Assembly: GCA_018389105.1 (NCBI GenBank)
Contig: JACATO010001023.1
Location: forward strand, 235,001-299,000
Origin: Nautilus pompilius
Taxonomy: Eukaryota > Mollusca > Cephalopoda > Nautilida > Nautilidae
Reading direction: 5' to 3'
Length of the DNA stretch: 64,000 nucleotides
Within the stretch, counting starts at the first letter, position 1, and every line of letters starts with the position of its first letter. Below, in pieces: positions 1 to 11,341 of this stretch. The notes beneath the pieces were generated by a model. The model was not told the origin of the DNA and did not search any database. It was given only the letters and a program-made list of their open reading frames with translations. Made by a program: the position numbers and the translations under genes.

Positions 1-282
1 AACTACTGTTTGCTTTGAAGGTAGTTAATGAATTATTTCTGAGAGCTGATGCACAGCAAAGTAGAAAATAATCAGTGATAACTGCCAAACTAGTTCAGCT
101 TCTCAGACTAGTCTACCTATGCTACCATTTAGTTTGATATTTTCATTGTTTTTGAATTGCCATTAATAAACTACTTGATGCTTAAATTAACTTTTATATA
201 AGGAATTTAGACATTACTTGGCAGTTCATTAGAAATGCATCGTGTATACCAATAGCTATTAAAATGGCTAAATCTGATAGTG
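1..282. other. Unassigned AT-rich DNA
   Basis: No coding frame, RNA or repeat recognised. Confidence 0.5.
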
Positions 283-445
283 TGGTGGTCCAGTTGGTTA
301 TGTTACTAGACTAAAGTTGAAGATCTGAGTCAGGACCAGCTCCATTTGGTGTATCTCCCTTAGGTGGTTTTCTTCTTACTTTTCACTAACTGAGGAGGGC
401 AGTTTTCCCTGAAAATGAAGGGGTCTAGTAGGGACTTTTGATAGG
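283..445 (+). mobile_element. tRNA-derived SINE copy 1
   Basis: The head GTGGTGGTCCAGTTGGTTAT resembles a tRNA box A region. It is followed by a degenerate box B (AGATCTGAGTC), then CAGCTCCATTTGGTGT, and near the end CTAGTAGGGACTTTT. The same blocks occur in the same order on the minus strand at 26292-26040 and partly at 7268-7450, which argues for one dispersed family. Exact ends and target duplications were not resolved. Confidence 0.5.
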
Positions 446-992
446 TTTGCTCACCATACTGGCAGCACTTAAACATATTTGATCATCTTGGAAGGACCTG
501 GTTTCTTCCCATTCATCCCTCCCACGTACTATTTTGGCCAAGAGTAATGATGAGACATCTTGTCGTTGCTCATATATAGTAACAGAGAGATGTGTGTGCT
601 ACCTCGTGATAATGTGGGAATACAAGTGTTTCTTTCCTTTCTTACTGACAATTTTGGCAAAATCTGTTTTGTATTTCAAATTTAAAAAAGGAAATTTAAA
701 TTTTAAGAAGTCAACTGATATTGACTGGCCACTAGCAGATATTTTTATCTCTTGTTAATTTAATATGGTCTAAAGTTTTGCTTTTCAAGCTCTGCAGAAT
801 TTCTCATCTTGAATTGTGATTTTAAGGGATCCATTTACCTTTTATTAAAATTATTGGGATCCATGGAGTGTCTGAGAGATATGAATTCTGAGGCAGAACC
901 TTCAGTCTTTGGTTGGCATTTAGGGTTCTTTTTAAAATTAATTGAAGACCTGTTTTGTTAAATATAATATTTTAAAATTATGGTCATTTGTA
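446..992. other. Unassigned AT-rich DNA
   Basis: Only a short chance open frame near 534-758; no homology or splice context that would support a gene. It may be 5' flank or intron of the CCDC160-like gene. Confidence 0.4.
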
Positions 993-2216
993 TTAGGGTC
1001 GTTACAAAAGTTGTCGGTTTTTATATTAGGATTCATTTTTAGCCTGTTTGTGAAGGTGTGTGTAGATAAGTTATATACCGTTCTGTAGCGTGAGCTTTGG
1101 CACGCATTATGCAAATCCTACCTTTTTAAAAATCATAAAACAGATATTTGTTTCAGGGTTTTGAGTGAAACAGAGAAAGGTTTTCCGTGCCATTTTGCTT
1201 CACGAGATCAAACCAGGCCACAAAGAGAGCGAGGCGACCCGTAACATTAAGGAGGCGGGAGGCGAGGAGACGGCGAATGAGCGGACAGTACAGCGATGGT
1301 TTGTAAAGTTTCGATCAGGAGATGTGAGCCTCGAGGATAAGGAAGGTAGCGGACATCCTTCCAGCTGTGATGACGACCGTCTGAAAGCTTCAGTTGAAGC
1401 TGATCCAAGAAAAATAGTGCAAGAAATTGATGGAGAACTTGATGTCAGCACTGCAACTGTTTCCTGGCATCTTGACGCAATCAGCCAGGTGTAAAAGCTC
1501 GACAAGTGGGTGCCTCGCGAGTGGAATGAACAACAACAAAAATCATCGATTGGAGATCTGCTCTTCGCTTGTCATAAAAAACAAAAATTACCGATTTCTT
1601 GACCGAATCATTAGGTGTGATGAAAAATGGATCACAAACGATCAGCACAGTGGCTCGACAGAGACAAGGCGCCTAATCACATCCCAAAACCCAGCCTCCA
1701 CCCAAAGAAGGTCATGGTCACTGTCTGGTGGAATGCAACTGGTGTCATCCACTATAACTTCTTGCAACCTGGCGAAACCATCACAGCTGAAAGGTGCTGT
1801 TTTGAATTAACCGTTGTTCATCAGAAACTCTCCCAACGACAGCCACCATTGGTGGATCGAAGAGGTCCCATCCTGCTCCACGTCAATGCTCATCCTCATG
1901 TTGCAAAAGTGACTCTTCAGAAACTGCACCCGTTGGGGTACGAAGTTCTCCCTCACCCAGCCTATTCACCAGACCTCTCTCCCACAGACTACCACCTTTT
2001 CAAACGCCTCGACAGCTTCCTCCGTCAACCAAGCAGCAATTGAAACTGCAAGAAATCCAGATTTTTTCAAAATGGTATAAATGTGCTTGTAACTCGTTGG
2101 CAGAAGTGTATCAATTGTAATGGAACTGACTCTGATTAATAAACTTCATGTTCAGTAACGATATGAAGTCTCGTTGTTGCAGCAAAAAAACTGACAAAGC
2201 TTTTGTAGTAACCTAA
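993..2216 (+). mobile_element. Degenerate mariner transposon, SETMAR/Hsmar1-like
   Basis: About 1.22 kb. The left end begins TTAGGGTCGTTACAAAAG and the right end, read in reverse, TTAGGTTACTACAAAAG; both continue into GTTTTT. This resembles the Hsmar1 inverted repeat, and each end abuts a TA, the mariner target duplication (991-992 and 2217-2218). The element sits about 400 bp before the first coding exon of the CCDC160-like gene, probably in its 5'UTR intron or promoter region. Confidence 0.88.
1165..2043 (+). pseudogene. Mariner transposase pseudogene (DD34D, inactivated)
   Basis: Hsmar1-type segments appear in order but in different frames: ANERTVQRWFVKFRSGD (about 1276-1326), KLDKWVPREW after a stop at 1492-1494, CDEKWI (first catalytic Asp, about 1618), SAQWLDRDKAPNH and KKVMVTVWWNATG, then YEVLPHPAYSPDLSPTDYH (third Asp). 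Several frameshifts and stops interrupt it, the start position reads GTG, and the second catalytic Asp motif reads HVNAH instead of HDNAR, so the triad itself is broken. A dead copy. Confidence 0.88.
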
Positions 2217-2413
2217 TAGTTGAGCATGGAGTCTTTCTCAACTTATATGATATTCAAACTTGTTTCAACTTCCATAAACTTAGTCCACTTCAGTATATAG
2301 TATGAGACAGAAGTTTATTATTTTTGTCTGTATGGAGGAGGTTTTGAGCTAGGGATTTTGAAATTAAGTCCATTTGAAACAGCATTGATGTTACGGTATC
2401 TGCCAGGTTTAAT
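2217..2413. other. Spacer between mariner and microsatellite
   Basis: AT-rich, no features recognised. Confidence 0.4.
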
Positions 2414-2426
2414 TTGAGCATCCCTA

Positions 2427-2531
2427 TTATTATTATTATTATTATCATCATCATCATCATCATCATCATCATTATTATTATTATTATTATTATAAATCGT
2501 TTATATTACAGAGAAAATGGACCCTATTATT

Positions 2532-2566
<35 letters not shown>

Positions 2567-2590
2567 TATTATTTTTATTATTATTATAAA
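2427..2590. repeat. Compound ATT/ATC microsatellite in two blocks
   Basis: The first block (about 2427-2492) is ATT, then ATC, then ATT repeats; the second (about 2526-2588) repeats the same order. They are separated by a unit containing TTTATATTACAGAGAAAATGG, which reappears right after the second block as the real exon start. A trinucleotide tract next to a splice acceptor is expected to vary in length between individuals. Confidence 0.85.
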
Positions 2591-2609
2591 TCATTTGTTT
2601 ATATTACAG

Positions 2610-2840
2610 AGAAAATGGAAAAAAAGAATCATCATTGGGTTGAAGATTTGTACCCTCCGTTGTTTACATATGCTGTAGAAGAGCACATGAATTGGAATTT
2701 TAATGAAAGTGAAAATGGACGTCCAAAGAGATTTTCTCGCCTGGACGCTGAAGACATAAGAAACATCTATGAGCGGGTCAGAATCCTGGAAGCAGCTGAG
2801 AAACAAGTGCAGGTTTCAGGAGAAATCAAAGACAAAGCAG
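2610..2840 (+). CDS. CCDC160: CCDC160-like exon with start codon (5'UTR 2610-2614 plus coding 2615-2840)
   Basis: The acceptor TTTATATTACAG ends at 2609, so 2610-2614 is 5' untranslated and the ATG is at 2615 (context gaaaATGG). Coding residues 1-75 and the first base of codon 76 follow, to the donor GTACAAGT at 2841. An upstream non-coding exon is implied by the acceptor but I cannot place it. Reading is also open upstream in the same frame, but there it translates only the microsatellite into Ile, His and Tyr runs, so the ATG at 2615 is the sensible start. Confidence 0.7.
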
Positions 2841-5800
2841 GTACAAGTTACCATTTTCAGTGCTTTTTGTGTGAAACAAGTTCTAGGTGCAAATAGTAGG
2901 GAATTCTTTGTCATTGCTCTTAAATTGCAGACAGAAGAAAATGGGTGATTTTGAAAGGTTCATAAAGGACGGATTACTCTTAAAGCTAAAAAAAATCTAA
3001 ATGCTTGAGGACAGACTTTGTAGCAGCCTGGGTGGCATCGGTCATCTGGTCACTTTGTTTCCCATCAGGAAACTCGAGAAAATTACCCTTATAATAAAAG
3101 ACTGCTTGACCATCTGAAATGACAGCCATGTTTCAAGATAGCTTTCAATGAATACATTGGGATTCTGTGTATTGATTCTTGTTGGAAAATCCTTAGCTTA
3201 ACCCTCTCCTCCTCATATACCATATCAGTTTTTACCTTACTTATGCCATCCCAGCCTAGAAGCACTAGTTAGTATTTGTATTGAACTGGCTGTAGATTTA
3301 TTGTACACACTTGTAATGCAAAACAGGTGGGATTGGTGCAATTTGTCATTACAAAGGGCTACATTAATGAGAATGGTATTGTGTGTCACAGACCCCATGG
3401 CTCATCCTATGCTGAATAAAACAGATTTGAATGGTAGTTGGGTGATTGCCCCACAGACGGTATATAGAGGGTTAAAGTTTGTTCGGTAGTTACTCAGTAA
3501 ACTGGAAATGTACAGAATACCAAACAAGGTCCTGTTTGTCCTTAATTAAGTAAACATTCACACAATGCAATGCTTTTAAAGCTAAAGTTAAAATGGCTAA
3601 TTGTGTAATCTGAATCCATCTGCTGATGATTTAGAAAACCTTCCCACAATCTGGAAGGACAATTGTTTAATTTCTCGTTTGCGATATTTAGAAAAATAAA
3701 GATGTGCGAGAGAATCAGAATAACTTTTAAAACTCGCCTCTCTGACTTGTTATGGAAATATTTAAGCTGTTGGATTTGTTTTGTTGATGCCGCTATATAA
3801 GCTAGGAAAATAGGTTCATTTTATCCAAGGTCACGTTAACACTTTTCAACGATTGAAGACAGATTCTGGTGATTATTTTTTTCCCACCTGTATGATGTCC
3901 CACTAACACTTCCATGTTTTCACATTCAACACAGAACTCAGCCAACAGTTGGTTTGGTAACAGAATGCCTCAAGCAGCAGTGGAACCTAAAACAATTTTT
4001 TAAGATTAAGCCTTTTCATATAGCCTCATCACACAGCATCATGTTATAAAAAACAATTCTCTTATGTCATAAGTGAACAGCCAAATTAAATTTGATCATT
4101 TTATTTTTATTTTTTTACACTAACACCATTCAATGGAGAACATACAAAATGGGCAAGGTGTACTGCTCATTATATAAGCAAAGAAAACATATTGTTAAAT
4201 GAATGAGAGATACTTATTAAATAATAAAATTATTGATTCAGCAGTTATGAAACTGTAAAAACATATTGTGTTATAGTTACTTATTTTATTTAAAATCTTT
4301 CAATTATATTGTACTAAAGATGAATTTATTATTGCACGAGTAAATATATAAAAACTGATTTCTGTATGTAGAACTTGTGTAATCAGACGGATTCTTGTGG
4401 TTTGAATTTGAAACTGAAGGTAGCTTTGTGATGGTACCATACTGAAACCATGGAGAATCAACATGATTATAATAATGCTAACTACATTAAAAAATAATTA
4501 ATATCATTAATATATATATATATATATAAAAGGTTGATACCATTATGTATGGAGTAAATTGACTTATTGTAAGCATTTTGTTGATATTATAAACTCTTAT
4601 GCTTAGCAAAGTGTTGTTTTTAGTTGTGTATATGTGAACAGGTGATGAGTGCAACTTGATAAGCAAGTAGTGATGAAGAAGAGGTTTTCCCAGACCATAG
4701 TATTCTTAAGAGAAATTATGAGCTAGACTTCCATGTACTATGTAAACAAAGGGTTAGATTACCTAAATAAAATCAGGCTACTTGAGGAGATGGGAAGGAA
4801 AAAATGTCTGGTCTCTGATGGAACATCTGTACTATCATTGAGGCCAGTCTTAAAAACAAATTTACCCAGCTTATATTCTTTTTCTGGTGAAAAAAAAACA
4901 AAAACAACAGTAGTTTACTGTTATATGCAGCATTGAGATTGTAGATAATAATAATAATAATTTTCTGATTGAAGTGAATTTATCATAAAACAGCTTATAT
5001 GGAAATGTTGCCTGGACTATTAATTTTCTGGTAGATTAAGCACCTTGATTACAGGAAATAAGCGAAGCAAGCCAGAACATCTGAAAACCATATCGGTACA
5101 ATCTTTTGATGAGAGGCTATAAAGCTTACATTAACTTAGATTGCAGACTTTTTACTTACCCTACCTAGCTTGAGTAGAAAGCAAAAATCTTTTCAATTTT
5201 GAAAAGTTATATTGTTAGTTTGAAGATGCCCGCTACTCTCCATTACTGTAGTCTTATTACAGATTATGGGAGAACTGGATAAAATATGGAGCGGAGTTTG
5301 TACCGGCCACTGATAGTAGTATACCTGCATATTAAAGAATACAGGTTTAATTATAATAGATAATCCCTTTATCAAGATCAGAGAGATTTGTTTTTGATGA
5401 TTCTCCTAATATGGCATAAACACTTAACAGAAATGCAGTAAAGAAGGATATCTCCCAAGAAACCATGGAACATGGGATAAAGAGCAAGTTTTTTTTTTTT
5501 TCTAACTAACAAGCTTAGCCATTCCTGCACCTTATGGGTTCTAATGCTTCTATCGTCAGCAGAAAACAGGAAAATGTCTTTTAAAAGTCCTTTGTTTATC
5601 TATAGGAGCCAGATTCTGGTGTGCCCAGAGAAATTTCACATCAACAGACTCGCTCCCCCAAATGGGATTGAACTGAGACTCCTCCGCTGCCAAGTTAGCT
5701 GTATATCAAGATAGAAAATACATTGATTATTGACAACAAATCTAGCACTGAAAATATTATTTCTCTGAAAGATAATAAGTATATGTGTTCTCTTTCTTAC

Positions 5801-6933
5801 TCCATACAGTGTCTATAACCAGTAGACTGTGTAACCAGTAATTTTTGATTGATTGTTTTAAAATTTCTGTTAACGCTCAGGCTCCTTTTATAAGAATAAT
5901 ATTGTTAAAAGAGACAACAAAAATCATTGGTTATTGTCATAAAGAGATGCATCTGAGCCAGGGAACCATGTTCATTTTGTGTGCGAAATGAAAGGATGAG
6001 TTATTGTTAATAATGTTCCTAAGAAAGAACTTCTACAAGCTAAGTATTTTTGTTGGAAAGCCAAACCTGACAGGCAGGATATTGGAATTGTGTCCTATAG
6101 GAGGGAATAGTGAAAGTGTGGCTGAGAGGGTTACAAACCCATTCAGGATTTTAACCAAACTCCTTTAAAAAAAAAAAAAAGCTCTAAACTTTTCCATAAA
6201 AACACTTTTTTGTTATTTTTCAGAAGAAGTTTTAACTAAGCCCAAACAGGATGCTCTTCAGTCCAGTCAAGACCACGATAATGACAGAGACTCTTCCTGC
6301 CTCTGGAACTTGCAAGAACTCAGTGTGTTACGGGATTCCCACAGAGCCATGAAGATCAGAAACAGAGAACTGCGGAAGAAACTGGCCGAGACAGAAAAAT
6401 CTTGCATGCATTATGAAAAGCAGCACAGCGACCAACTACGTTTTGAGTCAGCCACGGCAGAGCTCAGCGAAGCAAAGAAGGCTAATGCAAGATTCCAGAT
6501 TCTCTGCAGTTTCCAGGCATCAGAGCTTAAGAAAGCAGTGGCCCAGATCAGCACCTACGAGGAGACCATACGTGACTTGCGGAACAGTGAATCAAGGCTG
6601 TTCAAAGAGGCAACAGATTTACAGATGGTAGTGAACAAGGAGCGTTTACTGAGGAAACGTTTAGAGCATGACATTGATGCAGAGCGCAGAGCAAATGAAC
6701 AAGAGCAGAGACTTGCGGAGGAAACTTGCAATGCAAAGTATGAAAAGAAAGTCAGTGATCTGCAAGACGCAGTAGAACTACTAACCTCTGAGCTAAGAAG
6801 AGAGAAAGAAGTCCACTCTCATACCAAAAGAGGACTTGAACATCTTCGGAGACATTTTGCTAGCTTACCATTCCAAGAGACACGTCCACCAAATTCTGTT
6901 ACTGAAAATCAAGTTCTAAATGTAAACTATTAA
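2615..6933 (+). CDS. CCDC160: CCDC160-like coiled-coil protein, two exons
   Basis: Join 2615-2840 and 6224-6933: 226 + 710 = 936 nt, 311 residues plus TAA stop. The exon 1 donor is AAAGCAG|GTACAAGT and the exon 2 acceptor TTATTTTTCAG|AAGAAG; phase 1 is carried across as G|AA and the frame closes. The N-terminus has a charged, Trp-containing segment, HHWVEDLYPPLFT at residues 6-18, like the start of vertebrate CCDC160. Residues about 105-290 are one long charged heptad-like coiled coil. Near the end, ELRREKEVHSHTKRGLEHLR (265-284) followed by RHFASL matches the conserved CCDC160 tail pattern (ELRxEK, then LxxLRxxxAS). Length is close to the roughly 325 residues of the vertebrate protein. The assignment rests on recalled family resemblance, not on a search; the function of CCDC160 is not well established. 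The gene converges on PAK. The only odd feature is the microsatellite and duplicated acceptor just upstream. Confidence 0.75.
3202..3471. mobile_element. piggyBac-type MITE with TTAA target duplication
   Basis: TTAA at 3198-3201 and again at 3472-3475 flank a 270-bp segment that begins CCCTCT and ends AGAGGG. The ends also share ATATACC near the left and GGTATAT near the right as imperfect inverted repeats. TTAA duplication with CCC...GGG ends is the piggyBac hallmark; no transposase is present, so this is a non-autonomous element. A diverged relative of its interior lies at about 9468-9645. Confidence 0.7.
4507..4527. repeat. TA dinucleotide repeat
   Basis: Uninterrupted alternating TA run in an intron of the CCDC160-like gene. 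Confidence 0.8.
5600..5712 (-). mobile_element. tRNA-related SINE-like fragment
   Basis: Read on the minus strand, GCTAACTTGGCAGCGG followed by GTCTCAGTTCAATCCC resembles box A and box B of a tRNA (the box B consensus is GGTTCGAATCC), then a GGGGGAGCG tract. It is too diverged at its 5' part to be a functional tRNA, and I could not find a full cloverleaf. Confidence 0.35.
6224..6933 (+). CDS. CCDC160: CCDC160-like terminal exon
   Basis: Follows a pyrimidine-rich acceptor ending at 6223 and completes codon 76. It encodes residues 76-311, nearly all of the coiled coil, then TAA at 6931-6933. A possible poly(A) signal AATAAA lies at 6971-6976, 38 nt after the stop, beyond a short CA/TA repeat. 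The exon is richer in GC than its surroundings and keeps an open frame for 236 codons, which supports real coding. Confidence 0.8.
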
Positions 6934-6970
6934 TTTGTATATAATACACACACACATATATATATATAGA

Positions 6971-6976
6971 AATAAA
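6971..6976 (+). promoter_or_regulatory. Candidate poly(A) signal AATAAA of the CCDC160-like gene
   Basis: A canonical hexamer 38 nt after the stop codon, followed by a T-rich and GT-containing stretch. Such signals are frequent by chance in AT-rich DNA, so this is only a candidate. Confidence 0.4.
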
Positions 6977-7267
6977 AGAACTGTTTTTTCACCCCCTCTG
7001 TATTCATCTGAGTACATTGATGCGTTGCTAAGTTCAGTACTTAGATCTGCTCTTTGTCTATGCAGAACATGAACACATTTGTAGATTGAGTCCATGTACT
7101 TATTGAGGATCTCTGTACTTCTGAGAAGCCTCTGTATATATTAAAATGTATTAAAATTACAAACTAGTGCATCATTAAAGGCTTGATGGTATAATTTTTC
7201 GAATAGGGTTTGGAAAGAACACAACCCTATTTGATGGTTAGAAGGAAACCATGCGAAGTAGTAAACT

Positions 7268-7450
7268 AGTATTTAAAGGTAGTATGGTAGATTACGGAGA
7301 TAGAGAGCTCAGGTTCATATCCTGGTTGAGACCAGTTTGATTAGGCATAGTTACTTTACCAACCATTTGTGTGGGTTTCTTCTGTATTCCTGTTTCCAAG
7401 GCTTTGCTAGATGACAGATGTTTTCTACACTCTGCTCCTTCACCTGGGTT
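7268..7450 (+). mobile_element. tRNA-derived SINE copy 3 (partial)
   Basis: GGTAGTATGGTAGATTACGG followed by CAGGTTCATATCCTGG (a good box B-like match) and GACCAGTTTGATTAGGCATA, the same order as in copies 1 and 2, then GGGTTTTCTCCCTT. The ends are not defined. Confidence 0.5.
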
Positions 7451-9467
7451 TTCTCCCTTGCAGACATTGGCATACAATAGAACTGTTATTTGAAAATATT
7501 AGAAATAGTATTTATCTTCCTGTAATTAATTCTGATAGAGTTGTTCTAAGTTAAGGAAAATTTTAATGTTATGTATTACTTTAGATAATTTTAGATGGCC
7601 CTTAAAGAAAAACGGAGGAGAGAGGGAGGTCTCATGATAAATCTACATTTAAACAGCTGTTCGGTCTTGTATGACATCTTTCATGTTAACTGTCGCAGAA
7701 ATGCATTTGTTCATTTATATCTTGAGATGCACCCTGCTGACATGGAATCTCCATTAAAAATGTCTGACATTTTGTTGCTTCCAAGCATTCTATTAAGTGA
7801 AATACTCTGGTCTCTGTATTTTAGATTTTTGTAAATAAAAATAATTCTTAATATCTTTTTCTAAGAGGTCACTGTAAGACACCTGGATTGGGCCGCATTA
7901 TCATTCCTTCTGACTGCTGTCACAGTTACAGAATTCCTTCAGCAACTGCTAGCACCATTTAGGCCACAGAGTATATGACTGTTCTTAGAGTGAGAATGTC
8001 AGTTGTCATCATTACCAGCTATCAGTCAGCACGTTAAATGGTCTGCTCATTTGATGTTGAAACCAAAGCAAGGAAATAGTAACAACATTAGTTGGTAATT
8101 CATTTATTTCCTCATTTGACCCAGGGTGTGTGAAGTACAGTATGTTGTAATAAGTGCAAAAATGAGAGAAACTCGTGTGAACATTCACAGACAGAGCAGG
8201 AGATAAACAGAAGTGAACATTCCACTCTGCCCGTACTGTAGCAAATTTGGTCTGCCATTTGCTCAGTGAAAACTGCAATACCAGACCATCCACTTAGCAC
8301 CTGTGTGACTTTGAATTGATGAATATCGAAGACACAACGACGTGGAAGGCGGCACTGTGCACACCTTTTGATGGGAATGAACACCAAAGCAAAATACTTG
8401 TATGACCATAAATATTCCGACCAAATGGAAACTGTCAGCCAAGCAAAGCTATTTGCAGGGATCAACAGAAATGTGCCTACCACAGAAGAAATCCATCTTG
8501 ATTTCAACTTACCCTGGCCAGTTTGTCTTTGATGTTTTTTTTGTTTCATCTGGATGAAGTAAATAAATTTTAGCAGAATAATTTACATTACTAATAGAAT
8601 ATATTGCAATGGCGTAAAACAAATTTGGCCACCTTACAGTGAGAAATGGAGCTAATTGCACGCATCCCCCTCAAAAAAGGGAAAATAAACAAAACTTGAA
8701 AGTAGCTGCTTCAAAATTCTACTCCCAAGTCAAAAGTAGGATGACTTACATCTTGTACATGTTTTTTTTCTTTAATAAATGATAATGCAGTGACTTATTT
8801 TGAGGAGACTGCCAATGGGAATGGTTTAAATTCTTTATTAACAAGTTGAGCATGTGTTTGTGTGTGCAAAGTTTCTGTTAACACACCCAGCCCCTCCATT
8901 TACAACTCTAGCAAGGTACACAGAATGTGAACGAAGGACTACTCGTTCACACCTGTAGCTCATCTCTCTTCTGAAGCAAATTGAAAACCCACAAGTAGTC
9001 AGTCACATTATTATTATTATTGTCTGAAGAGTACTGAGAGCCTGTTCATTACTTAGACAGGAAAGATTAAACCTGGCCCTTTAAATGTGCATGTATATAA
9101 AATTTGAATTTTAACAAAAAGTTAATTTTTGTTTGTTCTTAAATTTATTTTAACTATGCAGGCCATTCCTTAATTCCATTTTAGTATTTTCACTCTTGTT
9201 GCTACTTCAGACTTGAATTGTTCCGATATTTTGGAATATCCTTTTCTCTTTGTTTAAAGATGAAATAGACTTTAGAGAATCCCCTAAATAAAGATAAGGG
9301 GGTGTCTGTGTGGTGTGGCAAGTCTTTATAGGAATTATTCTTTGCTTTATTTGGCATAACCTTAATTAATATTGTTACTGCAACCTAGTTCAACTATTTA
9401 TGGTTATCAATACTAGAGGCCATAATTATAAATTAGCCAAGATTACTTTATAGCGCTAGACATGATC

Positions 9468-9645
9468 AACTCACCATATGCTATGCTGCCAGTTTTTATC
9501 TTACACTCCCTCCAGGCCCAGAACTACTAGTTAGTACTGTGTTCAGTCAATGCTCACAATACAAAATGCATGTGGATGGAGCGATACAGGTTTGTATTAA
9601 TGAGGTATGTACTGCATCACAATGCCTATGGAGGAAGTTGGACAC
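9468..9645. repeat. Diverged relative of the 3202-3471 MITE
   Basis: CACCATATGCTATGCTGCCA, then AGTTTTTATCTTACACTCCC and AACTACTAGTTAGTA match the interior of the MITE at 3202-3471 (ACCATATCAGTTTTTACCTT, GCACTAGTTAGTA) in the same order. The TTAA ends seen there are not evident here. Confidence 0.55.
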
Positions 9646-11321
9646 CAATACACACCAGATGGCAGACTAAGCAGCAGGCACCAGAAATGATTGTTTGGTA
9701 GATAACTCGTTCACCGCGGCATTTCCGCTTTCGGCTGTTTTCCACATGGTCACCGAAATCGCAGAATTGACACCCCCCCTTTTTTTTTTGCATTTTTCAC
9801 ATGAACCCCCTGCCTCGCTGGAAACTAAGCCTGGCAGAAGAGTTATTTCCCTTACATTAAAGCCAACAAATACATTCCGCTGAATTGTATCGATGAATTG
9901 CTTCATCCCACCAGACAACTGGGTGTGTGACAGACCAGATAAATATTCACACGAAAAACTTCTTACTGTAATTTTTTTTCTTTCTAATTTCAAGATTTAG
10001 GTAATTCTGAATTATCAGAAGTAAGTTAACCACTTACTGGTAAGAACTGTCACTTGCCATGTACAGTTAACCTATCAGCTGATCACTGGATTATGTTACT
10101 ACAGCCATGTATTTCATTTAATTTCTGCCCATTGCTAAATTTAAAACGAAATGGTGCAAGCATTAACCCGAAGTTCTCGTGTTAATTGTACCTATAGTAA
10201 GTAGCCTAAATAAATAGTATATACGTAACTATGATTAATTAGCATTAGTATCAAATAGTAAAGTTGTTCAGAAAGAAAAAAAAAAGTTTTTTCCGCCCTC
10301 GTAGCATCTTTTTCGACGTGGCAGCTGGAGACATTAAGCATGTGTGTGCATGTTTGACCTTTGCCCAATATCTGCATGAAAACCAAATGCCACACCAGTA
10401 CAGTTACCCCAAAATCACATACCGATGAAGTCAATAGGACCAGCTTTGACTGCTCAAACATAGCCAGGGAGGGTCAGATACTGAGTCCTAAAACAACAGA
10501 ACTTCCAGTTGGTAATTTCTGACAGCTCTCTTTCAATCAACAGAGATTTTAAAAAAAAAACACCATCCACTTGCACGAGCACACAAAAGTAGTATAGATA
10601 CGCTGAATTACTTCCCAAACACCTTTATTTCAGATTGAGCATCAAGTTAGACAGACAGACGGACAGACATGCCTCCAGATGTGGCTAGATAGAAGAGTAA
10701 CAGTAATACAGGTTGAAACAACAAAGAAGTTAATTTGGTTTCCTTATTAATGGAAAATACTGTACGTAAGGGAAAAGATTTGGATTTTTGTCATCCCCCC
10801 CTTTTTTTGTTCCAATTATTGTTAATAAACCGATTTAGTTAGGTGAGTGTAACAGAAAGCATCATTGGTTTTGAGAGAGAGGAAGCAGCAGCTAAATTGT
10901 ATCTATCTCTCAATTAGTTCACCTGGCAGCATCATAAAAGTTATTCGCCAAAATAAAATACCTCACCAGCCCAATTCTTCAAGAACAAGTGGCGAACCCC
11001 AGAAGTTTCTGATTATAAATCTACACAATGGCATCAGTGTAAAGCGCATTTTAAATGTTTGTGCTTTCATTTCAACTCCTTCGGTCATCAGCTTCGAGTT
11101 AGTTAAGCTACATCAAGTGTTTTAATCTTCTGATTACAGGAACACCGTGTACTAAGGTTACGTAGGTAGAGCTGTTGTCCACCAGAAAATGGAGCAACTA
11201 AAAATAAGCGTTTTTAAGTTACTTTTGTTAAATACAGTAAAATCTCAATTTAACCAACTCCCCCCCCTCCCATTCAACAGACATGACAAGAGTCTATGTT
11301 GAGCTGGGCACCTTTTGCACA

Positions 11322-11341
11322 CGTGTGTGTGTGTGTGTGTC
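11322..11341. repeat. GT dinucleotide repeat
   Basis: Short GT run, directly readable. Confidence 0.75.

Larger units (their letters stand above)
2841..6223 (+). other. Intron of the CCDC160-like gene
   Basis: GT (2841) to AG (6223), 3.4 kb. It contains a piggyBac-type MITE (3202-3471), a TA repeat (about 4507-4527), a SINE-like piece on the minus strand (about 5600-5712) and otherwise AT-rich sequence without supported coding. Phase closes without an extra exon, but an additional in-phase exon cannot be excluded. Confidence 0.7.

Noticed and set aside
2414-2614. In-frame N-terminal extension of the CCDC160-like product through the microsatellite
   Set aside because: It would translate only Ile, His and Tyr runs and crosses two acceptor-like sites; homology starts at the ATG at 2615.
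5600-5712. Functional tRNA gene
   Set aside because: Box B-like sequence is present but no complete cloverleaf or anticodon stem can be formed; treated as a SINE fragment.
8112-8549. 145-codon minus-strand open frame
   Set aside because: Cys-rich but with no recognisable motif, no splice context and overlapping alternative frames; likely chance.
9667-9993. Overlapping open frames on both strands in a slightly CG-richer block
   Set aside because: No homology seen; may be an unknown repeat or exon, but not supportable.
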